A stretch of 36,084 nucleotides of DNA from a virus, in IMG/VR virus record IMGVR_UViG_3300046028_001456, positions 1 through 36,084 of that record, one strand, 5' to 3'. Shown in pieces: positions 30,708-36,084 of this stretch (the first letter of the stretch is position 1; each line of letters begins with the position of its first letter). Under the pieces are notes generated by a model. The model was not told the origin of the DNA, made no database searches, and saw nothing but the letters and a program-made list of their open reading frames with translations. The position numbers and the translations under genes are program-made.

Positions 30708-30905
30708 ATGTCACCAAGTATGCCAAAACAACCGTTGCCACCACCACCTCCTCCTCCACCACCGACAATGAACGAAGCTCAAGAGTCTCGTCGTGTGTCG
30801 GATGAGTCGATGCGTCGCAGGGGTCGTGCAGCTACAGTCCTGACTGACACAATGAGTCAGATGGAAACCACTTCGTCAGCTACTAAGAAGCTCCTTGGAG
30901 GTTGA
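30708..30905 (+). CDS. Polyproline small protein, first of a tandem pair (65 aa)
   Basis: MSPSMPKQPLPPPPPPPPP leads into a polar segment with RRRGRAATVLT and ends in ATKKLLGG. The next gene has the same three-part plan (polyproline, Arg-rich middle, TKKLLG end), so the two arose by duplication. Small proteins with an RGRAATVLT/LLG pattern lie between terminase and portal genes in many podoviruses; a minor head role is likely but unproven. GGAGACTGTT precedes the start. Confidence 0.75.
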   Translation: MSPSMPKQPLPPPPPPPPPTMNEAQESRRVSDESMRRRGRAATVLTDTMSQMETTSSATKKLLGG

Positions 30906-30906
30906 T

Positions 30907-31107
30907 ATGACATCACCTAGCAGACCACAAGCACCGCCACCGCCACCACCACCACCTCCACCATCACGAGGTGCAGAAGCTGATACTCGTGCTATGGGTC
31001 GTATGCGTCAAGACGAGGTTCGTCGCAGGTCTGGAGGTGCTCAAGTGCTCGCAGGTGAGTCAACGGGTTCAACCGTAACAGGTACTAAGAAGTTGCTTGG
31101 GGAATAA
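30907..31107 (+). CDS. Polyproline small protein, second of a tandem pair (66 aa)
   Basis: Begins MTSPSRPQAPPPPPPPPPP, followed by an Arg-rich middle (DEVRRRSGGAQVLAG) and the end GTKKLLGE, matching its neighbour. The start at 30907 is chosen for GGAGGTTGAT in front of it; that Shine-Dalgarno partly comes from the end of the first copy. Nine or more Pro in a row normally stall ribosomes, so expression may depend on EF-P. It is next to the portal gene. Confidence 0.75.
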   Translation: MTSPSRPQAPPPPPPPPPPSRGAEADTRAMGRMRQDEVRRRSGGAQVLAGESTGSTVTGTKKLLGE

Positions 31108-31108
31108 A

Positions 31109-32749
31109 ATGGACTCACGAGTAGACGAGATTATCCGAGAGCACGAGCAGATGGTGTCTGAGCGTGGTGTTTGGGAAGAACATTGGCGTGAAATCGCTGA
31201 ACGTGTGCTACCCAGACAGGATTGGTTTCAAGCAACAAACAAAGTGCCAGGCGAGAAGCGTACCGAAAAGGTATTCGATGCGACTGCTGGACTAGCACTT
31301 GAGCGTTTTGCTGCTGCAATGGAATCAATGTTGACCCCTCGCACAATGAAGTGGCACAAGTTAAGCAGTCGTGATCCTGCATTGCAAGACGATAACGAAG
31401 TCCAAGCGTATCTGGATGAGGTTACAAACATTTTGTTTCAAGTCCGATACAGTCCCAAAGCTAACTTTGCGTCTCAAGCTCACGAGAATTACATGAGTCT
31501 GGGTGCGTTCGGTACGGGTGCGCTGTTCATTGATGACATTGTGGGTAATGGTATTCGTTACAAATCTATCCATTTGTCAGAGATTTACTTTGCTGAGAAC
31601 TATGCGGGTGTTGTGGATAAGGTCAATCGCAAGTTTGAGTTGACCGCACGACAAGCTATGCAGCGATTTGGGTATGACGCACTACCTGAGAAGATGAAAA
31701 ACTGTTTGGAGCGCAGTCCTGAGCAGACGTTTGAGTTTATACATTGCGTCAAACCAAACGAAGATATTAAGCGCAGTCGCAGAGACTACAGAGGAATGCC
31801 CTACTCTAGCTATTATTTATCACTAGAGGGCAGACAGATGATGTCCGAGAACGGGTATCAGTCATTTCCGTATGCTGTTTCTCGCTATGTGACAGCACCC
31901 AAAGAGATTTATGGTCGCTCACCTGCAATGACGGTGCTACCTGACATCAAGATGATTAACGAGATGAGCAAGACGGTGATTCGTGCAGCTCACAAGATTG
32001 TTGATCCACCATTGCTGTTGCAAGAGGACGGAGTATTGCAAGCGTTTAACACTCGCCCTGGCGCATTGAACTACGGTGGTGTAGACGATCAAGGTCGACA
32101 AGTCGTGCAACCATTGCAGACTGGTGCTCGCGTGGACATCGGTATGGAGATGATGGAGCAGCGTCGTAAAGTTATTAACGATGCGTTCTTGATTACCCTA
32201 TTCCAAATTCTCGTTGATGCACCTAACATGACAGCAACAGAAGCAATGCTGCGAGCACAAGAGAAGGGTGCTTTGCTTGCACCTACGATGGGTAGGCAGC
32301 AAAGTGAGATGCTTGGCCCGATGATCGAGCGTGAGCTGGATATTCTTGCTCGTGCGGGGATTCTCCCTCGGATGCCTGAAGCGATGGTCGAGCGTGGTGG
32401 TGAAATTGAGATTGAGTATGTGTCTCCATTGAACCGAGCACAACGAGCTGAGGAAGGTGTTGCAATCTTGCGTACATTGGAGTCTGTCATCCCATTAGCG
32501 CAATATGATCCTAGCGTGTTGATGATCTTTAAACCAGAAGAAATTGCACGAGAGCTGTCAGAGATCAATGGTGTACCTGCTAAGATTCTGCGAAGTCGTG
32601 CGGAGTTACAGGACATGAAGATGCAACAAGCTGAACAAGCTCAAGCTGAACAGTTACTCAAAGCTGCACCAGTCGTTGCAAACTCTGCTAAGACTATGGC
32701 TGAGACTGCTGCACTTGCTGGTCAACAACCTGCTGCGTTGCCAATTTGA
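31109..32749 (+). CDS. Portal (head-tail connector) protein, T7 gp8-like
   Basis: A 546-residue protein (T7 gp8 is 536). The start at 31109 follows GGGGAATAA and gives MDSRVDEIIREHEQMVSERG. Family features are WEEHWREIAERVLPRQ, EYFA-like KSIHLSEIYFAEN, AVSRYVTAPKEIYGRSPAM and a C-terminal helical, Gln/Ala-rich crown. It forms the dodecameric ring through which DNA enters the head and to which the tail adaptor binds. TGATG links it to the next gene. Confidence 0.94.
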   Translation: MDSRVDEIIREHEQMVSERGVWEEHWREIAERVLPRQDWFQATNKVPGEKRTEKVFDATAGLALERFAAAMESMLTPRTMKWHKLSSRDPALQDDNEVQAYLDEVTNILFQVRYSPKANFASQAHENYMSLGAFGTGALFIDDIVGNGIRYKSIHLSEIYFAENYAGVVDKVNRKFELTARQAMQRFGYDALPEKMKNCLERSPEQTFEFIHCVKPNEDIKRSRRDYRGMPYSSYYLSLEGRQMMSENGYQSFPYAVSRYVTAPKEIYGRSPAMTVLPDIKMINEMSKTVIRAAHKIVDPPLLLQEDGVLQAFNTRPGALNYGGVDDQGRQVVQPLQTGARVDIGMEMMEQRRKVINDAFLITLFQILVDAPNMTATEAMLRAQEKGALLAPTMGRQQSEMLGPMIERELDILARAGILPRMPEAMVERGGEIEIEYVSPLNRAQRAEEGVAILRTLESVIPLAQYDPSVLMIFKPEEIARELSEINGVPAKILRSRAELQDMKMQQAEQAQAEQLLKAAPVVANSAKTMAETAALAGQQPAALPI

Positions 32750-33030
32750 TGGAAAGACTTTTAGCTAAGATCAGGAAGCGTCGGTATGCGTATCGACGTT
32801 TATTCCTTGGTGACAATGGATTGAACGGAGACGGTCAGACAGTCCTTGCTGACCTTGCTAAGTTTTGTCGTGCTAACGCTAGTACAGCGGTGGTGTCCCC
32901 AATTTCGAGGTCAGTCGATCCGATTGCCACAGCGATGGCTGAAGGTAGACGGGAAGTATTCTTGCGAATAATTGCTCATTTGTATTTGGAAGATAAAACA
33001 ATTGTTAATTTAAATGATAATGAAGATTAA
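32749..33030 (+). CDS. Bbp19-like phage protein
   Basis: A 93-residue protein starting MERLLAKIRKRRYAYRRLFLG, then VLADLAKFCRANAST and EGRREVFLRIIAHLYL. These blocks match the small Bbp19-type family found right after the portal gene in BPP-1-like podoviruses. Probably a minor head or assembly protein; no enzymatic motif. The start shares TGATG with the portal stop. Confidence 0.82.
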   Translation: MERLLAKIRKRRYAYRRLFLGDNGLNGDGQTVLADLAKFCRANASTAVVSPISRSVDPIATAMAEGRREVFLRIIAHLYLEDKTIVNLNDNED

Positions 33031-33033
33031 TAA

Positions 33034-33062
33034 TTGTGGGTTGAGTGGAAGTATGTTATTGT
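33034..33062 (+). promoter_or_regulatory. Possible promoter of the HNH endonuclease gene
   Basis: TTGTGG (33034-33039), a 17-base spacer and TATTGT (33057-33062) form a modest sigma70-type promoter in the short gap before the HNH gene, which would let the inserted gene be transcribed independently. Predicted only from the boxes. Confidence 0.35.
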
Positions 33063-33063
33063 A

Positions 33064-33091
33064 AAATCACCAAAATAAACAAAGGTGATTT
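33064..33091 (+). promoter_or_regulatory. Hairpin that hides the ribosome-binding site of the HNH gene
   Basis: AAATCACC (33064-33071) pairs perfectly with GGTGATTT (33084-33091) around a 12-base loop. The 3' arm contains the Shine-Dalgarno GGTGA and reaches the base before the ATG at 33092. Folding would block initiation on long read-through transcripts, whereas a transcript starting within the 5' arm, at about +7 from the -10 box at 33057-33062, would lack most of that arm and stay open. This matches control seen for free-standing phage endonuclease genes such as those of T4. Confidence 0.65.
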
Positions 33092-33622
33092 ATGCCATAC
33101 GCTGATGCAGAGGTTCGCAAACAAAAAGGTCGTGAATATAAATTAAGACCAGAAGTAAAAGAAAGGAACAACGAACTTTATAGAATCCGTTATGCAGAAA
33201 ATCAAAATGGATTGGCTGACAAAGTAAAAGGAACACACTATAAACGGTGGCAAAACCCAGAATACAGGGAGAAAAAAGCTAAACGTAACCTTGAAAGATG
33301 GGAAGAAAATTGGTCAAGACAAGCGATATGTCAAATTCGAGCAAGAGCAAGAAAGCAAAATATTGAATTTAATATTGATGAACATGACATACCTTTACCA
33401 GAAAAATGTCCAATATTTGGTTTGGTTTTAGTAAAAGGCATTGGTAGACAATCAAATAACAGTCCATCAGTTGATAGAATTGACCCCAAAAAGGGTTATA
33501 TAAAGGGCAATGTTGTGGTGGTCAGCAATTTGGCTAACTCAATGAAGCGTGAAGCAACGATTGAGGATATGAAAAAACTCCTCGCATTTTATGAACCATT
33601 AATTAGGAAAAACAATGGATAA
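33092..33622 (+). CDS. Free-standing HNH homing-type endonuclease
   Basis: A 176-residue protein. A basic, helical N-terminus (RKQKGREYKLRPEVKERNNE; repeated Lys/Arg/Tyr-rich units) leads into the nuclease part: CPIFGLVL at about 106, SPSVDRIDPKKGYIKGNVVV and ANSMKREAT, typical of phage HNH endonucleases that cut intron-less or intron-bearing alleles. The gene is visibly more A+T-rich (AAA, AAT, ATA codons) than its neighbours and sits between portal-side and scaffold genes, as a mobile intruder would. Its ribosome-binding site is in a hairpin. Confidence 0.87.
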   Translation: MPYADAEVRKQKGREYKLRPEVKERNNELYRIRYAENQNGLADKVKGTHYKRWQNPEYREKKAKRNLERWEENWSRQAICQIRARARKQNIEFNIDEHDIPLPEKCPIFGLVLVKGIGRQSNNSPSVDRIDPKKGYIKGNVVVVSNLANSMKREATIEDMKKLLAFYEPLIRKNNG

Positions 33623-34433
33623 CGTACAAGGGTCAGTAGATACTGGCAACCCTGCACCCGCAGGGAATCAAGCACCTGCACCACAAGGACAATGGTTTGA
33701 TTCATTTCCAGAGGATGTGCGAGGTACGGTTCAAACCAAAGGGTGGGCAAGTCCACTCGATGCTATACAGTCTTACACTAACCTAGAGAAGTTTCTAGGT
33801 GCAGACAAGTCAGGCCGCGGTCTTGTTATTCCGAAAGATGACGCTGCACCAGAGGAATGGGGTCAGGTTTACGACAAGTTGGGTCGACCAACATCACCAG
33901 ATCAGTACAAGATTGCAATGCCAGACGGATCGCCACCTGAGTTTGCACAAGCTGCTGCGGGTAAGTTTCACGAGTTGGGATTGAACGCAAAGCAAGCTGA
34001 AGGTCTAGCTGCATGGTGGAATCAACAAGCTGAGACAATGGCTGGGTCGCAACAGACCCAAACAGCGCAAGCTGCTGAGATGGAAATGCAACAATTACAA
34101 CAGGAATGGGGTAAGGATTATGATGCAAATATCGAAGCAGGACGCAGAGCAGCTCGTCAATTTGGTGCGGATGAAACCATCCTTTCCAAGATGGAAGGTG
34201 CTTTGGGTACGAAGGGTATGCTTCAATTCTTTGCGAAGATAGGCAAGGGAATGGGCGAAGATTCGTTCGTAGACGGCTCTGGTGGCGGTAAGTTTGGTAT
34301 GTCACCCGAAGCTGCACGAGTGCGAATTGGACAGCTTAAAGGTGATCCTACATGGTCTAGTAAGTACCTAAGTGGTGATGCGGATGCCAAGACAGAGCTC
34401 GAGCGATTAATGCGAGCTGGTTACCCGTCATGA
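33615..34433 (+). CDS. Scaffold (capsid assembly) protein
   Basis: A 272-residue protein starting MDNVQGSVDTGNPAPAG. An acidic, Pro/Gln-rich N-terminus is followed by SFPEDVRGTVQTKGWASPLD and SYTNLEKFLGADKSGRG, then a long helical region (AAEMEMQQLQQEWGKDYDAN) and the end PEAARVRIGQLKGD, as in gp9-type scaffold proteins placed just before the capsid gene. It guides coat assembly and leaves the head. It overlaps the HNH gene by 8 bases, so the HNH insertion did not break it. Confidence 0.88.
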   Translation: MDNVQGSVDTGNPAPAGNQAPAPQGQWFDSFPEDVRGTVQTKGWASPLDAIQSYTNLEKFLGADKSGRGLVIPKDDAAPEEWGQVYDKLGRPTSPDQYKIAMPDGSPPEFAQAAAGKFHELGLNAKQAEGLAAWWNQQAETMAGSQQTQTAQAAEMEMQQLQQEWGKDYDANIEAGRRAARQFGADETILSKMEGALGTKGMLQFFAKIGKGMGEDSFVDGSGGGKFGMSPEAARVRIGQLKGDPTWSSKYLSGDADAKTELERLMRAGYPS

Positions 34434-34624
34434 TCGAAATGCTTGTACAAATCCGATTAGAATGTTTAAAATTAGCTGTAAGGTCTGACTTATTACCAAA
34501 AGAGGTTGTAAGTCGGGCTTCTGAGTACGAGAAATTTGTGCTTAGAGACGGGGATAATGAATCGCTAGACAATCGCTCCCCCAAGCGACCTGGCAGACCT
34601 GCGGGAAAGACCGCACCACTTTGA
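34430..34624 (+). CDS. Small basic protein with an AT-hook-like end (64 aa)
   Basis: Starts MIEMLVQIRLECLKLAVRSD, overlapping the scaffold stop (ATGA). The N-terminal half is helical; the C-terminus KRPGRPAGK has the GRP core flanked by basic residues, like an AT-hook that binds the minor groove of A/T-rich DNA. Small proteins of this kind recur between scaffold and capsid genes of related phages. DNA binding is inferred. Confidence 0.7.
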   Translation: MIEMLVQIRLECLKLAVRSDLLPKEVVSRASEYEKFVLRDGDNESLDNRSPKRPGRPAGKTAPL

Positions 34625-34714
34625 TCGGTGGTTAAATGATTAGAATTGACCCCAGATTCTTGGACAAGTCTTTCGACAAAACTTTTCTTTTTTAACTTTT
34701 GTGGGAGGCTCGTC

Positions 34715-35596
34715 ATGAGTTTCAACATTACTACTCACTTTGTACAACAATACACGACCAACGTGCAATTGTTGCTGCAACAGAAAGGCTCTAAACTGCG
34801 TAACACAGTCACAGTCGGTAGCTACACAGGTAAAGCTGCGAAAGCTATTGAGCAAGTTGGCCCTGTCACAGCTCAGAAGCGTACTATCCGTCACGGTGAT
34901 ACACCGCTGATCTCGACACCTGCTAATGCTCGTTGGGTTTTCCCCACCGATTATGAGTGGGCTGACTTGATCGACGATCAGGATAAGCTGCGTATGTTGA
35001 TTGATCCTACATCTTCTTATTCACAGAACGGTGCTTATGCACTCGGTCGTGCAATGGATGATGAGATCATTACAGCGTTCTTTGCAACTGCTAAAACTGG
35101 TGAAAACGGTTCAGACAACACAGTATTTGGTGTAGACCAAGACGTTGTTGTTGGTACTGGTTCTACTGGCCCTACTGGTCTAAACCTTGCAAAGTTGCGT
35201 GAAGCAAAGAAAATCCTTATGCAAAATGAAGTAGACATCGACAATGATCCATTGTTCTGTGTCATTACTGCATCGCAGCATGATGATTTGCTGAACGAAG
35301 CTCAGGCTATCTCGCTCGACTACAACACCCGTCCGGTGCTTGTTGATGGCAAGATCACAGCTTTCATGGGTTTTAACTTCATCCATACAGAGCGTTTACC
35401 TCTCAATGGCAGCTCACAGCGTCGTGTCGCTGCGTTTGCTAAGTCAGGTATGCACCTCGGTATGTTTAACGACATCAACACTATGATTTCTGAACGTGCT
35501 GACAAGGGCTATGCAACACAAGTCTACGTCAAGGGTACGTTTGGTGCTACTCGCACCGAAGAAGGCAAAGTCGTTGAAATCGTCTGTGCTGAATAA
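34715..35596 (+). CDS. Major capsid protein
   Basis: A 293-residue protein starting at 34715, where GGGAGGCTCGTC gives a strong ribosome-binding site; it opens MSFNITTHFVQQYTTNV. Later blocks (PANARWVFPTDYEWADLID, ALGRAMDDEIITAFF, GTFGATRTEEGKVVEI) match capsid proteins of BPP-1-like and related podoviruses, with an HK97-type fold expected. A 90-base leader with an A/T-rich run precedes it, and the scaffold gene lies upstream as is usual. Confidence 0.92.
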   Translation: MSFNITTHFVQQYTTNVQLLLQQKGSKLRNTVTVGSYTGKAAKAIEQVGPVTAQKRTIRHGDTPLISTPANARWVFPTDYEWADLIDDQDKLRMLIDPTSSYSQNGAYALGRAMDDEIITAFFATAKTGENGSDNTVFGVDQDVVVGTGSTGPTGLNLAKLREAKKILMQNEVDIDNDPLFCVITASQHDDLLNEAQAISLDYNTRPVLVDGKITAFMGFNFIHTERLPLNGSSQRRVAAFAKSGMHLGMFNDINTMISERADKGYATQVYVKGTFGATRTEEGKVVEIVCAE

Positions 35597-35607
35597 GGAG
35601 ATTTATC

Positions 35608-36030
35608 ATGGCTCAGTTTTATGCACTTGAAGTAGCTGGTCTTGGTACGACTCCAGTCACCAATAGCAACGGGGCAGTACAAGGCGGTCGTATTCGTCGT
35701 TTTCGTGCGACGATTACACTCGCTTCCCAAGCTATTGATGATACCGTTGTCCTAGCTCAAGTCCCTGCTGGCTATGCGTTTGCTTATGGCATCGTTAACG
35801 CATCTGCTACGCTTGGTTCGTCAACCATCGCAATTGGTATCGCAGGTACTCCTGCAAAGTATCGTACTGCTGCTGTGTTTACAGCTGCTGCACCTACTTT
35901 GTTTGGCTTAGTTGCTGCTGTGGATGATGCTCCATTAACTGCACAAGAAACCGTTATCTTGACCAACACAACCGCGGCTCTTCCAGCTTCCGGTACGTTG
36001 AGCGTTGATCTCTATTTCTCTGCACCTTAA
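35608..36030 (+). CDS. Capsid decoration-like protein
   Basis: A 140-residue protein starting MAQFYALEVAGLGTTPV, with AAGGAGATTTATC in front. It is Ala/Thr/Val-rich and beta-prone throughout, with no charged core, like small head decoration or fibre-type proteins that follow the capsid gene. The last 24 codons recur at 1-75 because the window wraps round. Exact structural role not known. Confidence 0.7.
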   Translation: MAQFYALEVAGLGTTPVTNSNGAVQGGRIRRFRATITLASQAIDDTVVLAQVPAGYAFAYGIVNASATLGSSTIAIGIAGTPAKYRTAAVFTAAAPTLFGLVAAVDDAPLTAQETVILTNTTAALPASGTLSVDLYFSAP

Positions 36031-36081
36031 TGAGTAACGGTGGGGGGGCGAAAGCTCCCCTACTTCTATCTGGGGATAAAC
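35956..36081. repeat. Terminal direct repeat, right copy
   Basis: Identical to 1-126. The last three bases of the window (TCC) do not match the following bases at the left end (ATG), so those three bases may be unreliable assembly-end sequence. Confidence 0.95.
36040..36063 (+). terminator. GNRA-capped G-rich hairpin after the decoration gene (right copy)
   Basis: Same ten-pair, GAAA-looped hairpin as at 85-108, starting 9 bases after the stop codon of the decoration gene. It is the only strong hairpin in the late structural block, so it could lower expression of the tail genes relative to capsid proteins or protect the capsid message. Confidence 0.55.
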
Positions 36082-36084
36082 TCC

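Noticed and set aside
34625-34714. Promoter for the capsid gene (TTGACC about 70 bases upstream)
   Set aside because: No acceptable -10 box at 16-18 bases; the TTGACC box alone is not enough evidence. The gap holds an A/T-rich run and a good ribosome-binding site only.
1-36084. CRISPR array or insertion sequence
   Set aside because: No regularly spaced short repeats and no transposase gene. The only exact long repeats are the contig-end repeat and the 35-bp coding repeat.

Overview
The window is one complete genome of a short-tailed (podovirus-type) bacteriophage, written linearly. Its first 126 bases recur at 35956-36081, so the unique circle is about 35,955 bp and the window starts inside the last 24 codons of the gene at 35608-36030. 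The virion genes follow a T7/BPP-1-like plan: portal, scaffold, capsid, tail tubular proteins A and B, internal virion proteins, and a fibre with a T7-type N-terminal anchor. There is no phage RNA polymerase or DNA polymerase. The spanin pair, Sec-type lipobox and SSB point to a Gram-negative host; base and codon usage are compatible with a freshwater proteobacterium, but the host cannot be fixed from sequence alone.

Layout. Positions 127-7813 (+) carry tail tubes and internal virion proteins. Positions 7853-15004 (+) encode a 2383-residue virion protein that carries two GNAT-like segments and an HEVGVH metallopeptidase-like motif besides its structural C-terminus. Positions 15001-18235 hold the fibre with an SGNH esterase domain and two companion genes. 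Positions 18282-19561 are the lysis cassette (two holin-like membrane proteins, Rz with embedded Rz1, M15 endolysin). A GNAT protein and an HTH-metallophosphoesterase close the late block at 21148. Positions 21126-24068 (-) are the leftward early genes: DUF3310, small HTH and membrane proteins, a PD-(D/E)XK exonuclease, SSB and an Erf annealing protein. From 24180 (+) come a Cro/YdaS-like regulator, a 49-aa protein, then about 770 bp without genes but rich in inverted repeats and a strong terminator. Positions 25332-29090 (+) are a chain of small overlapping genes including a Ref-like nuclease and a VRR-NUC nuclease. Positions 29087-36030 (+) hold terminase, two duplicated polyproline proteins, portal, a Bbp19-like protein, a free-standing HNH endonuclease, scaffold, capsid and a decoration-like protein.

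Regulation. A 14-bp imperfect palindrome (TTAAGCTATCTGAA, dyad form TTnAGnTAnCTnAA) occurs identically at 22083, 24115 and 25296, with a diverged copy at 24149. At three sites it falls in the 17-bp spacer of a recognisable sigma70-type promoter; the fourth lies just upstream of the rightward operon. The 77-aa regulator at 24180 is the obvious candidate ligand, and its own message is predicted to be leaderless. The result looks like a lambda-type divergent switch, yet no CI-like repressor or integrase is visible.

The two most notable signals are this operator regulon and the structured, gene-free block at 24565-25331, which looks like a large structured RNA or an antitermination leader.
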